A DNA stretch of 12,517 nt from an uncultured bacterium (GCA_903908025.1 CAIVQM010000205.1:1-12517); one strand, 5' to 3'; shown: positions 1 through 6,277, counted from the stretch's first letter. Notes: generated from the sequence alone by a model not told the origin. Numbers and translations: made by a program.

Positions 1-1544
1 CACGCCACCTTGGAGTATGACTTCACGGCCTCGAGCACCGCGGGCCACATTGAGACGAACTGGTCTAGCCCGGCGACGTACTCGCTCGCAGCGGGGGCAC
101 CTGCCGCAACGGGCACCTCGGCCGGCACCTCGGCGGGTGCCTGCGCACCCGCACGCGGGCGCACGGGCGGCTTCGAGCGCGGCGGCGCGGCTGGCGGGGC
201 CGCTGCAGGTGCAGGGGCGGCGGCAGGTGCCGAAGGCTCGGGAGCAGTCACGGGTGTGGTCGGTTCAGCCGGAGCCGGCGTCGCCGCCGTCGATGGGGCG
301 ACCTCCGACAACCGCTTGGGCGGCGTGGGTGCAACGACGGGATCCGCGCCGCGCTCGACCGGTGCAACGGCTGCAACGTGGATCGGAGCGGCGGCCACGC
401 GCCTCTCCAGCTGGTCGAGTCGTGCGCGGTTGCCGGCCTCGTCGGCATCCGACGCGGGCAGGAGCAGTCGAGCGGCCATCAGCTCAAGGTGCAGCCGTGG
501 CGCCGTCGCACCGCGAAGCTCGCTCAGCGCCGCGCTCGTGACATCGGCGGCGCGCGTGAGCTCGGCCGGCCCGAACCGCTGCGACTGCGCGATCTCGCGA
601 GCGACCTGGTCCTCGGGGGCGTCGATCAGGCCGAGCTCAGCAGCATTGGGCACGTTGTGCAGAACGATCAGGTCACGGAAGCGCTCGAGGAGATCAGTGA
701 CGAAGCGTCGCGGATCGTGCCCTGCCTCGATGACCTTGTCGATGACAGTGAAGAGTGCCGCGCCGTCGTGATCAGCCAGCGCATCGATCGACTCGTCGAG
801 CAGCGTCGCATCGGTCATGCCGAGCTGCGCAACGGCCTCCGCGTACGTGACGCCACTTGGGCCGGAACCGGAGATGACCTGGCCGAGGACGGACAGGCTG
901 TCGCGCACGCTGCCCGCACCGGCCCGGGCAACGAGTGCCAGCGCAGCCGCCTCTGCGGGCACACCCTCCTGCTCGCACACATACGCGAGATGCGACTGCA
1001 GGGTCTTCGACGGGACGAGTCGGAACGTGTAGTTGTGCGTACGCGAGCGGATCGTCGGAAGGACCTTGTCGGCCTCTGTCGTCGCAAAGATGAAGCGCAC
1101 GTGCTCGGGCGGCTCCTCGACGAGCTTCAGCAGCGCATTGAAGCCTGCCGTCGTGACCATGTGAGCCTCGTCGATGATGTAGACCTTGTAGCGCGAGTTG
1201 GCCGGCGCGTACATCGCACGCTCCCGCAGGTCGCGGGTGTCGTCGACGCCGCCATGGCTGGCTGCATCCAGCTCGATGACATCGAGTGATCCGGGACCAT
1301 TGGGCGCGAGGTCGGTGCAGCTCTGACACACACCACAGGGATCGGCCGTGGGGCCCTGCTCGCAGTTCAGGGAGCGGGCCAGGATGCGTGCGGTCGACGT
1401 CTTGCCGCAGCCGCGGGGGCCGGAGAACAGGTACGCGTGATGGACCCGGTCGTTCTCCAGCGCTCGGCGCAGCGGGCCGGTGACGTGGTCCTGGCCGACG
1501 ACGTCGTCGAGCCTCGCCGGGCGATAGGTGCGGTACAGGGCCAT
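1..1544 (-). CDS. dnaX: DNA polymerase III subunit gamma/tau (3'-truncated by window edge)
   Basis: Clamp-loader ATPase subunit that loads the beta sliding clamp and, as tau, ties polymerase cores to the helicase. Reading begins at ATG (1544-1542) with MALYRTYRPARLDDVVGQ, the usual DnaX N-terminus. Visible motifs are Walker A GPRGCGKTS (residues 42-50), a zinc module with Cys61, Cys70, Cys73 and Cys76, Walker B with DEAH in YIIDEAHM, and the sensor-like stretch FIFATTEADKVLPTIRSR. Domain III ends near residue 380. A Pro/Ala-rich linker spans about 385-483 and a tau C-terminal segment then begins. 514 codons are in the window with no stop, so the gene continues off the left edge. Upstream is only a weak Shine-Dalgarno. 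I saw no A-rich slippery heptamer of the E. coli frameshift type. Position next to ffs is common in Gram-positive genomes. Confidence 0.97.
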   Translation of the reverse strand, partial: MALYRTYRPARLDDVVGQDHVTGPLRRALENDRVHHAYLFSGPRGCGKTSTARILARSLNCEQGPTADPCGVCQSCTDLAPNGPGSLDVIELDAASHGGVDDTRDLRERAMYAPANSRYKVYIIDEAHMVTTAGFNALLKLVEEPPEHVRFIFATTEADKVLPTIRSRTHNYTFRLVPSKTLQSHLAYVCEQEGVPAEAAALALVARAGAGSVRDSLSVLGQVISGSGPSGVTYAEAVAQLGMTDATLLDESIDALADHDGAALFTVIDKVIEAGHDPRRFVTDLLERFRDLIVLHNVPNAAELGLIDAPEDQVAREIAQSQRFGPAELTRAADVTSAALSELRGATAPRLHLELMAARLLLPASDADEAGNRARLDQLERRVAAAPIHVAAVAPVERGADPVVAPTPPKRLSEVAPSTAATPAPAEPTTPVTAPEPSAPAAAPAPAAAPPAAPPRSKPPVRPRAGAQAPAEVPAEVPVAAGAPAASEYVAGLDQFVSMWPAVLEAVKSYSKVA

Positions 1545-1634
1545 GGACACGAGCGTCAGCCTATGACCTGGATCTGGCATCGCGGACCCGGAGCGCTGCA
1601 GGACCGTTCGCACGGACGGCAAGGCGCTCGCAGG

Positions 1635-1934
1635 TCAACGAGAGGCTGCCGCGGGCCACTCTCCGCGGAGCTCGTCCAAACCTTCGATGACGTCAGACTC
1701 ACGAGTTGACCCTGAACGGCACTCGGTGCGGGCCAGCCACTGCGTAACACGGGGCATCCGGGCGATCCTGAGCACTTCACGTCGGAGGAAATCCGGCACA
1801 CTCAACCCGGCCTCGGCCGCGCGAGCAGTCAGAGACCGATATGTCTCTTCATCCAGATCGTGGATGACCACGCTCTTCAGTATTTCCGTATCTTCACACG
1901 GGCCGATGCGCGCCGTCGACTGCCCAGCAATCAA
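1635..1934 (-). CDS. Orphan VapB/FitA-like ribbon-helix-helix antitoxin, start uncertain
   Basis: The segment VVIHDLDEETYRSLTARAAE followed by AGLSVPDFLRREVLRIA is typical of short Phd/FitA/VapB-type antitoxins: a beta strand, then two helices that bind DNA as a dimer. The C-terminus (DVIEGLDELRGEWP) is the usual toxin-wrapping tail of these proteins. The longest reading begins with TTG at 1934, but the conserved part begins near residue 20. There the codon in the usual Met position is CTG (1880-1878), with GTG at 1871 as another option, so the true start may be lost or non-canonical. No PIN-domain toxin follows: only 90 bp separate the stop from dnaX. It sits just downstream of ffs on the same strand and may be read through from it. 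Either a solitary antitoxin or a decaying remnant of a TA module. Confidence 0.6.
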   Translation of the reverse strand: MIAGQSTARIGPCEDTEILKSVVIHDLDEETYRSLTARAAEAGLSVPDFLRREVLRIARMPRVTQWLARTECRSGSTRESDVIEGLDELRGEWPAAASR

Positions 1935-1939
1935 GAAGG

Positions 1940-2026
1940 GACCCCCCGTGCACCCGCCAGAGCACGCTTATCCTTGCTGCCTTCCGGCCCTGGGGAGGTT
2001 CACGCGATGACGCCGCACGAGGGGTC
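1940..2026 (-). ncRNA. ffs: Signal recognition particle RNA, small bacterial (4.5S) type
   Basis: Read on the minus strand, the segment contains the SRP RNA hallmark CAGGGCCGGAAGGCAGCAAG (about 1996-1977), which includes the GGAAG-type apical loop and the asymmetric internal loop bound by Ffh. The ends are complementary: positions 1940-1951 pair with 2015-2026 in 11 of 12 positions, closing one long hairpin of about 87 nt, as expected for the short bacterial form. It scaffolds Ffh for co-translational targeting of membrane and secreted proteins. The exact 5' and 3' ends are estimated from the helix and may be a few bases longer. Confidence 0.93.
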
Positions 2027-2032
2027 AGCACA

Positions 2033-2038
2033 ACTGTA
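2033..2038 (-). promoter_or_regulatory. -10 element for ffs
   Basis: TACAGT on the minus strand lies 6 nt before the closing helix of the SRP RNA, the right distance for a -10 box that starts transcription at the RNA 5' end. A clear -35 box is not visible. Confidence 0.5.
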
Positions 2039-2116
2039 AGGGGTTGCCGAACCCGCCCGCATCGCAGGTGGATCGCAGGCGGATGGGGCGGCCACAGCCC
2101 GGCCCACGGTTGCAGA

Positions 2117-2122
2117 TAGCCT
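2117..2122 (+). promoter_or_regulatory. -10 element for tRNA-Ser(GGA)
   Basis: TAGCCT (TANNNT pattern) ends 7 nt before the mature tRNA 5' end at 2130, giving a very short leader. No convincing -35 box. Confidence 0.4.
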
Positions 2123-2129
2123 CTTCCGC

Positions 2130-2214
2130 GGAGGATTCGCATAGTGGCCTAGTGCGCACGCTTGGAAAGCGTGTTGAGGGAAACCTCTCAGGGGTTCAAA
2201 TCCCCTATCCTCCG
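2130..2214 (+). tRNA. tRNA-Ser, anticodon GGA
   Basis: The cloverleaf can be drawn by eye. The acceptor stem is GGAGGAT (2130-2136) with ATCCTCC (2207-2213). The anticodon stem is CACGC/GCGTG around the loop TTGGAAA with anticodon GGA at 2164-2166. There is a long variable arm typical of serine tRNAs. The T arm is AGGGG-TTCAAAT-CCCCT. The discriminator base is G73 (2214), as required by seryl-tRNA synthetase. CCA is not encoded (the next bases are CGG), so it must be added after transcription. Decodes UCC/UCU. Confidence 0.97.
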
Positions 2215-2233
2215 CGGCCCCGCTCAGCGGGAT

Positions 2234-2265
2234 GACGGGACTCAGCCTTCGGGCCGGGTCCCGTC
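2234..2265 (+). terminator. Intrinsic-type terminator after tRNA-Ser(GGA)
   Basis: GACGGGAC (2234-2241) pairs with GTCCCGTC (2258-2265), and inside it GCC-TTCG-GGC forms a capped upper stem. It begins 19 nt after the tRNA 3' end and has no long T run (only a short CATTT follows), as is common in actinomycetes. Confidence 0.75.
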
Positions 2266-2298
2266 GCCATTTCAGGGGTACCGAACCCCCGCAGGTGC

Positions 2299-2304
2299 GA
2301 TAGT
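2299..2304 (+). promoter_or_regulatory. Possible -10 of a leaderless promoter for the MFS gene
   Basis: GATAGT lies 6 nt before the GTG start at 2311 and there is no Shine-Dalgarno. This spacing would start the mRNA at or next to the start codon. The hexamer keeps the key A at position 2 and T at position 6. No clear -35 box. Confidence 0.4.
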
Positions 2305-2310
2305 CCCGGA

Positions 2311-3492
2311 GTGACCGAACAGCAGCCAGCCGCGCGCAGGGCTGGTGCGGTCGCCTACGCAGCCCAGGGCCTGTGCTTCGCGGCGCTCGTCACCCGCATC
2401 CCCACGGTCCAGACCACCTTCTCACTAGACGACGGCGAGCTCGCTCTGCTGCTCGGGCTCGTGCCGATCGTCGCCGGAGTCGGCAGCATCGTGGCCGGCT
2501 TCGCACTGTCCCGCGTCGGCAGCGCCGCCGTCCTGCGCATCCTCGGCCCGCTGACGCCGATCGCCCTCGTCTGCGTCGGTCTGAGTTCGACGATGCCCAC
2601 TCTCGTCGCGTCGCTCGCGCTGATCGGGTTCGCCCTCGGCGCCGTCGACGCGGCAATGAACGCGCATGCCTCTGCCGTCGAACTGACCTACCGCCGCAGC
2701 CTGATGGGCTCGTTCTTCGCCGTGTTCAGCCTCGCGGGCATCGCCGGCGCTGCCCTCGCAGCGGGCGCCGCCGGCACGTCGTTCAGCCTTGCAGCCTTCT
2801 TCGGCTTGATCGCGGTCGTCGTCATTCCCGTTCAGCTGATCGTGGGGCCACGCCTGCTGAAGGGTCGCGTCGAAGTAACTGGGAAGGTCGACGACGTATC
2901 GCCCGAGCATCCGAGCCACGATCGCATCCGCGTGCCGTGGAAGCCGATCGTCGTCATCGGCATCGCCCTGACCTGCGTCTACATCGCCGACTCCGCCGCA
3001 TCGAACTGGAGCGCGGTCTACCTCACCGAAGGCCTCGGTTCGACGGAGTCGATTGCCGCGCTCGCCTACGCGGCATACGCGCTGACGACGCTGATCGCTC
3101 GTATCTTCGTCGACCGCGGCGTGATGGCACGCGGACCGGTGAAGCTCGTGCGCATCGGCGCAGCGACCGCAGCCGTCGCCGCACTGCTCATCGCCCTCGC
3201 GCCGTCCCCCGCCTGGGGCCTGCTGGCATTCGCCCTGCTCGGCCTCGGGGCCGCGCCGATCATCCCGCTGGCCTTCACCGCCGCCGCGCAGCACGACGTG
3301 CTGGGCAGCGGAGTCGCCATTGCGCGGGTCAACGTCTTCAACTACCTCGGCTTCGTCCTCGGCGCGCCCCTCATCGGCCTCGTCGCCGATGCCACCTCGC
3401 TGCGCTGGGCGTTCGCCCTTCTCGTGCCCGTCCTGCTGGTTGTCCTGTTCCTCGCACCGGCCTTCCGAGTCACGTCCTACGCCCGAGGGTGA
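2311..3492 (+). CDS. MFS transporter (YbjJ-like, 12 membrane helices)
   Basis: A 393-residue, very hydrophobic protein with about twelve predicted membrane helices split by a charged central loop (about residues 184-212). After the first helix it has ALVTRIPTVQTTFSLDDGEL, the segment seen in the YbjJ-like branch of the major facilitator superfamily. The loop after helix 2 (GFALSRVGSAAV) is a degenerate MFS motif A, and ARIFVDRGVMARGPVK is its counterpart in the second half. Length fits the family. The substrate cannot be told from sequence; sugars or drugs are typical for relatives. The GTG start at 2311 is chosen because MTEQQP... precedes helix 1 with a short cytoplasmic N-terminus and because a -10-like box lies 6 nt upstream. 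The gene stands alone between two serine tRNA genes and has its own terminators on both sides. Confidence 0.85.
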   Translation: MTEQQPAARRAGAVAYAAQGLCFAALVTRIPTVQTTFSLDDGELALLLGLVPIVAGVGSIVAGFALSRVGSAAVLRILGPLTPIALVCVGLSSTMPTLVASLALIGFALGAVDAAMNAHASAVELTYRRSLMGSFFAVFSLAGIAGAALAAGAAGTSFSLAAFFGLIAVVVIPVQLIVGPRLLKGRVEVTGKVDDVSPEHPSHDRIRVPWKPIVVIGIALTCVYIADSAASNWSAVYLTEGLGSTESIAALAYAAYALTTLIARIFVDRGVMARGPVKLVRIGAATAAVAALLIALAPSPAWGLLAFALLGLGAAPIIPLAFTAAAQHDVLGSGVAIARVNVFNYLGFVLGAPLIGLVADATSLRWAFALLVPVLLVVLFLAPAFRVTSYARG

Positions 3493-3505
3493 GCCCGCCC
3501 TCGGG
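3482..3505 (+). terminator. Hairpin spanning the MFS stop codon
   Basis: CCCGAGGG (3482-3489) and CCCTCGGG (3498-3505) are perfect 8-bp complements with an 8-nt loop that contains the TGA stop (3490-3492). A likely terminator overlapping the end of the coding region, just before the promoter of the next tRNA. No T run. Confidence 0.6.
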
Positions 3506-3512
3506 GGGCCTG

Positions 3513-3518
3513 TATTCT
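3513..3518 (+). promoter_or_regulatory. -10 element for tRNA-Ser(CGA)
   Basis: TATTCT, preceded by TG, ends 7 nt before the mature tRNA at 3526. This is a good match to TANNNT at start-site distance. The -35 region would fall inside the terminator hairpin of the MFS gene. Confidence 0.55.
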
Positions 3519-3525
3519 CGTCGGC

Positions 3526-3615
3526 GGTGGCGTGTCCGAGCGGCCGAAGGACCGCGCCTCGAAAGCGCGTGTGGGGGCAACCTCACCGTGGGTTCAAATC
3601 CCACCGCCACCGCCA
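3526..3615 (+). tRNA. tRNA-Ser, anticodon CGA, CCA encoded
   Basis: Acceptor stem GGTGGCG (3526-3532) with CGCCACC (3605-3611). Anticodon stem CGCGC/GCGCG around CTCGAAA, anticodon CGA at 3560-3562. Long variable arm of the serine class. T arm GTGGG-TTCAAAT-CCCAC. Discriminator G (3612) followed by encoded CCA (3613-3615), unlike the other serine tRNA here. Decodes UCG. Confidence 0.97.
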
Positions 3616-3659
3616 TATGACTGATGGGCTCCCGCCTGCGGGGGCCCATCAGTCATATG
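3614..3659 (+). terminator. Long perfect hairpin terminator overlapping the tRNA CCA end
   Basis: Positions 3614-3629 (CATATGACTGATGGGC) and 3644-3659 are perfect 16-bp reverse complements. The inner CCCG/CGGG part can extend the stem. The left arm begins with the last two bases of the encoded CCA. No T tract follows. The symmetric stem could terminate in both directions. Best read as the terminator of tRNA-Ser(CGA). Confidence 0.8.
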
Positions 3660-3784
3660 GACTGTGACAGAGCGCGGGATTTGGGAGGAGGACCCGCAGG
3701 GTCCACGGTTCCCACCACCGCCACCAGCCTCACGCTCGTGCTAGCGGGTTCGGTGGCCGGCGTCTTGAGTCCGTGCCTACCTAC

Positions 3785-3806
3785 ACATGCTAATGTATGC
3801 ACATGT
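3785..3806 (+). promoter_or_regulatory. Candidate vapBC operator/promoter at the antitoxin start
   Basis: ACAT (3785), ATGT (3793) and ACAT (3801, continuing as ACATGT) alternate in orientation every 8 bp. They cover the vapB start region, where RHH antitoxins usually bind to repress their own operon. TAATGT (3791-3796) inside it is a good -10 box placed for a leaderless or nearly leaderless message. No Shine-Dalgarno is seen. The -35 candidate TTGAGT (3765-3770) is spaced 20 bp, which is long. Confidence 0.4.
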
Positions 3807-4054
3807 CCCTGAATCATCGACTTCAAGTGCTCCTGGACGAAACCCAGCACGCCCGACTCGCGGAGCGGGCTGCGGCCGAGGGGCGCTCCGTGGGCGCACT
3901 CGTCCGCGAGGCGATCGACATGGCCTGGGTCGCTCCTGACATCCGCAAGCAGCAGGCACTTGACCTGATCCTGGCCGCCGAGCCGATGCCGGTGCCCGGG
4001 CCCCAGGAGTTGCGGGCCGAGCTCGATGAGTTGCGCGCGGGGCAGTTCGCGTGA
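3803..4054 (+). CDS. vapB: VapB-family antitoxin
   Basis: An 83-residue protein with MSLNHRLQVLLDETQHARLA, an N-terminal beta strand followed by helices, continuing with AAEGRSVGALVREAID. This is the ribbon-helix-helix layout of actinobacterial VapB antitoxins. The C-terminal part (PQELRAELDELRAGQF) is an amphipathic tail likely to sit in the toxin groove. ATG at 3803 is preferred because MSLNHRLQV aligns with the family; an ATG two codons upstream (3797) is also in frame. The stop TGA overlaps the GTG start of vapC by 4 bp, so the pair is translationally coupled. The antitoxin should neutralise the VapC RNase and repress the operon as a VapBC complex. Confidence 0.85.
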   Translation: MSLNHRLQVLLDETQHARLAERAAAEGRSVGALVREAIDMAWVAPDIRKQQALDLILAAEPMPVPGPQELRAELDELRAGQFA

Positions 4055-4455
4055 TCCTTGTCGACACGACGGTCCTCGTCTACGCGGTCGGCGACGACCA
4101 TCCGCTCACCGGTGCTGCACGTTCCTTGATGAGCGACGTGCGCTCAGGTGCCGTGCGTGCCCACACGACCCCTGAGGTCATTCAGGAGTTCGCACATGTT
4201 CGCGCCAGACGCCGATCCCGTGCTGATGCCGTCGAACTGGCCGGCGCCTTTGCCGACTTGCTCGGTCCACTGCAGGTGGTCACGGCTCAGCACCTTGCAA
4301 CGGGCCTTGAACTGTGGGCCGAGTATTCGAGCATTGGGTCCTTCGATGCCGTCCTCGCGGCAGTGGCCATCTCCCTCGATGCCGAGCTTCTGTCGGCAGA
4401 TGCCGGCTTCGCCACGGTTCAGGCTCTTCGCTGGAAACCTCTGACCGCGTTCTAG
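4051..4455 (+). CDS. vapC: VapC-family PIN-domain toxin (RNase)
   Basis: A 134-residue PIN-domain protein, the normal toxin length. The Mg-binding acidic residues are in place: Asp5 in ILVDTTVLVYA, Glu42/Glu46 in PEVIQEFAHV, Asp99 in SFDAVLAA and Asp117 in LLSADAGF. VapC toxins cleave tRNA or rRNA and stop translation when free of VapB. The GTG start (4051) overlaps the vapB stop. The stop TAG (4453-4455) lies in a CTAG palindrome shared with the stop of the convergent GreA-like gene. The module sits directly downstream of a tRNA-Ser gene, a frequent insertion spot for mobile genes, but I see no integrase or clear att repeat. The catalytic set looks intact, so the toxin is probably active. 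Confidence 0.9.
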   Translation: MILVDTTVLVYAVGDDHPLTGAARSLMSDVRSGAVRAHTTPEVIQEFAHVRARRRSRADAVELAGAFADLLGPLQVVTAQHLATGLELWAEYSSIGSFDAVLAAVAISLDAELLSADAGFATVQALRWKPLTAF

Positions 4456-4928
4456 TCGACCGCGCTCGGGTCCACCGCCAGCACCGTGCACGCCCAGACG
4501 CCACCCGGCGCACCAACCCACCCCACATGCGACACACGAGCTCCCATCAGCGCGAGCCCGAGCGGTGATGTCATGGAGATGCGCTCGTCGTCGAGAAACG
4601 CCTCGGCCGGGTGCACGGGCCGCACCCATGCCTTCGATCCGTCGGAGAGGGTGACGTGCACGCGCATGCCAAGTTCGACGCGACCCTCGAAACGCGCGGG
4701 GTCGTCGACGATGACCTGTGCCTCCGCGAGAAGGGCCTCGAGCGAGTCGACCTCTGCTTGCAGACGTTCGAACTCTGCGACGTCCCGCTCATCGCGTTCG
4801 CGGTCGACAAGCAGCGGCCGCATCTGCGGGAGGCGGTGCTCGGTGATGTCCCGAAGGCGCTCGACGATACGGGCGTATCCGCCAGGCGTCAGGCGGGGGA
4901 CGGGGGAGATGGCAGGAGTACTCCTCAT
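4452..4928 (-). CDS. GreA/GreB-family transcription elongation factor-like protein
   Basis: A 158-residue protein, the length of GreA. Residues about 18-76 form a charged coiled-coil hairpin (YARIVERLRDI ... RLQAEVDSLEALLAEAQVIV). Asp46 and Asp49 in DERDVAEF align by eye with the two acidic tip residues of GreA that hold Mg2+ in the RNA polymerase secondary channel. Residues about 82-150 resemble the C-terminal FKBP-like domain (VELGMRVHVTLSDGSKAWVRPVHPAEA, ISMTSPLGLALMGARV). The core is divergent, so it may be a Gre-like regulator rather than the housekeeping GreA. ATG at 4928 is chosen: it has AAAGGG upstream and overlaps the stop of the PGPGW gene as ATGA. It is the last gene of the terC operon and ends convergently with vapC. 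Confidence 0.75.
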   Translation of the reverse strand: MRSTPAISPVPRLTPGGYARIVERLRDITEHRLPQMRPLLVDRERDERDVAEFERLQAEVDSLEALLAEAQVIVDDPARFEGRVELGMRVHVTLSDGSKAWVRPVHPAEAFLDDERISMTSPLGLALMGARVSHVGWVGAPGGVWACTVLAVDPSAVD

Positions 4929-5197
4929 GAGACAGATCCCTTTCGGTTGAGACGCTTGGTGACGCTGGACCACGCGGCGCTCGACTGGCGGCGGACGTGG
5001 AGGAGGGTGCGCTGGGCCCATGCGAACTCCGTTGCAAGAACGACCAGGCCGAGGACGAGCAGCGGGATCCCCGGCCCGGGAAGCACCATGAGGATCAGGC
5101 CAGCGATGATCAACGTCCCGCCAACAGCGGCCACGCCCACCCAGCGGATCGGGTGGGGCAGCGACGCCCATGCGTCGCGCAATGTGGCCCTAGACAC
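4925..5197 (-). CDS. Small PGPGW-type membrane protein (TIGR02611-like)
   Basis: A 90-residue protein with two membrane helices (about residues 18-39 and 45-62) joined by PGPGIP, the signature of the putative PGPGW transmembrane family, whose function is unknown. The C-terminal third is basic and amphipathic (AWAQRTLLHVRRQSSAAWSS) and probably cytoplasmic. The GTG start at 5197 is preferred over a longer in-frame ATG at 5245. It has AAGGA 8 nt upstream and lies within the last codons of terC, while the longer form would overlap terC by 56 bp. The 8-bp overlap with terC and 4-bp overlap with the GreA-like gene indicate a coupled operon. Confidence 0.8.
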   Translation of the reverse strand: MSRATLRDAWASLPHPIRWVGVAAVGGTLIIAGLILMVLPGPGIPLLVLGLVVLATEFAWAQRTLLHVRRQSSAAWSSVTKRLNRKGSVS

Positions 5198-6137
5198 GGT
5201 CGAGTTCCTTGTCGGGCTCGGGCTGCCGTGATCGGGTCGCGACAAGGCTGGCGATGACGGCGACGCTCAGGATGGCGACGATGACTCCCAGACTCAGCAC
5301 CGTCGGGATGTCCACGAAGCCGTGGCCGACGATCATCTTGATGCCGACCCAGACGAGTACCAGCGACAGCCCGAGCTTCAGGTACACGAAGCGGTGCATG
5401 ACGCCTGCGAGTAGGAAGTACATCGCGCGCAGGCCCAGGATCGCCATGGCGTTGCTGGCGAATACGAGGAACGGCTCCTGGGTGATCGCGAAGATCGCCG
5501 GGATCGAGTCGACAGCGAAGATGATGTCGCTCACCTCGATGACGACCAGCACGGCAAGGAGCGGTGTGGCCAGCAGGCGTCCGGCCCGGCGGGTAAAGAA
5601 CCGCTGACCGTCGTACTCCTCGGTTGTCGGCACAAACCGACGGAAGGCGCGAAGGACCAAAGACTTGCCCGGGTCGGCATGATCGTTGCGGTGCATCAGC
5701 ATCCTGATTCCTGTGAGGATCAGGAATGCACCGAAGATGTAAAGCACCCACGCTGCGCTCGCGATGAGCGCCGATCCAGCGGCAATGAAGATCGCGCGAA
5801 AGACCAATGCGCCGACTACGCCGTAGAACAGGACCCGGTGCTGGTACCGGGCAGGCACCGCGAAGTAACCAAGCAGCATCGCCCAGACGAACACGTTGTC
5901 GACGGCGAGGGACTTCTCGATGAGGTAGCCACCGAAGTACTGCAGGCCGTATTCGGATCCGTACGCCCACCAGATCGCGGCCCCAACCGCGATGCCGACC
6001 GCGACCCAGATTCCCGACCAGAGAGCTGCCTCCTTGAGGCGGATCTCGTGCGCATCGCGATGAAGGAGTAGGTCGATGGCGAGCATGACCACGATGCCCA
6101 GGATCAGGGCTGCCCAAATGATGAGGGGGACGTCCAC
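5190..6137 (-). CDS. terC: TerC-family membrane protein (Alx/manganese-exporter type)
   Basis: A 315-residue protein with about nine membrane helices. TerC-family acidic residues are present: Asp22 in helix 1 (LAIDLLLHRD), EKSLAVDNVFVWA with Glu74, Asp80 and Asn81, and EVSDIIFAVDSIPA with Glu201, Asp204 and Asp210. The last motif is the classic TerC signature. Relatives export Mn2+ and help metallate secreted proteins; some protect against tellurite. The GTG start (6137) has AGGAG 7 nt upstream. The gene is preceded by a yybP-ykoY leader, which in known cases senses Mn2+, supporting a manganese role. First gene of a three-gene coupled operon. Confidence 0.93.
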   Translation of the reverse strand: MDVPLIIWAALILGIVVMLAIDLLLHRDAHEIRLKEAALWSGIWVAVGIAVGAAIWWAYGSEYGLQYFGGYLIEKSLAVDNVFVWAMLLGYFAVPARYQHRVLFYGVVGALVFRAIFIAAGSALIASAAWVLYIFGAFLILTGIRMLMHRNDHADPGKSLVLRAFRRFVPTTEEYDGQRFFTRRAGRLLATPLLAVLVVIEVSDIIFAVDSIPAIFAITQEPFLVFASNAMAILGLRAMYFLLAGVMHRFVYLKLGLSLVLVWVGIKMIVGHGFVDIPTVLSLGVIVAILSVAVIASLVATRSRQPEPDKELDRV

Positions 6138-6145
6138 GTAATGCT

Positions 6146-6272
6146 CCTTGTGTCAGGCAGCTAACGCTGCACATGGCACAAGGTCTCTCCCACCGGCCTG
6201 AGCCGATCTGGATGCCGGACGCTTGCGCGTCGTGATGACGACTATCCAGTGATTGGGATACTCCCCTTGCAG
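6146..6272 (-). promoter_or_regulatory. yybP-ykoY (Mn2+) riboswitch with translational expression platform
   Basis: Read on the minus strand, the leader has the two conserved blocks of the yybP-ykoY class: GCAAGGGGAGTA (6270-6259) and GAGACCTTGTGC (about 6187-6176). GCAAGG pairs with CCTTGTGC to form P1. Between them are a GACGC-GCAA-GCGTC hairpin and a CCGGC/GCCGG stem. Downstream, CACAAGG (6152-6146), which contains the start of the terC Shine-Dalgarno, is a perfect 7-bp complement of the 3' P1 strand CCTTGTG (6183-6177). The GCAGC-GTTA-GCTGC hairpin lies between them. P1 formation and SD sequestration are therefore mutually exclusive. The aptamer class is assigned from memory of the consensus. 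Confidence 0.88.
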
Positions 6273-6277
6273 GGAAA

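Noticed and set aside
10..1289. Long plus-strand open frames across 10-771 and 378-1289
   Set aside because: They are antisense to dnaX, have Ala/Arg/Ser-rich composition typical of high-GC shadow frames, and match no family.
2373..3620. A 415-residue open frame parallel to the MFS gene
   Set aside because: Arg/Pro/His-rich shadow in the +1 frame. The MFS frame has clear membrane helices and family motifs, and the shadow runs into the tRNA-Ser gene.
3690..3704. GGACCC-GCA-GGGTCC mini-palindrome upstream of vapBC
   Set aside because: Three-base loop and no gene-end context. Could arise by chance in 64-65% GC sequence; not listed as an element.
3588..3730. Possible attachment-site duplication of the tRNA-Ser(CGA) 3' end (ACCGCCACC recurs near 3717-3725) flanking vapBC
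   Set aside because: Only 9 bp are shared, in a low-complexity C/A/G stretch, with no integrase or second boundary.
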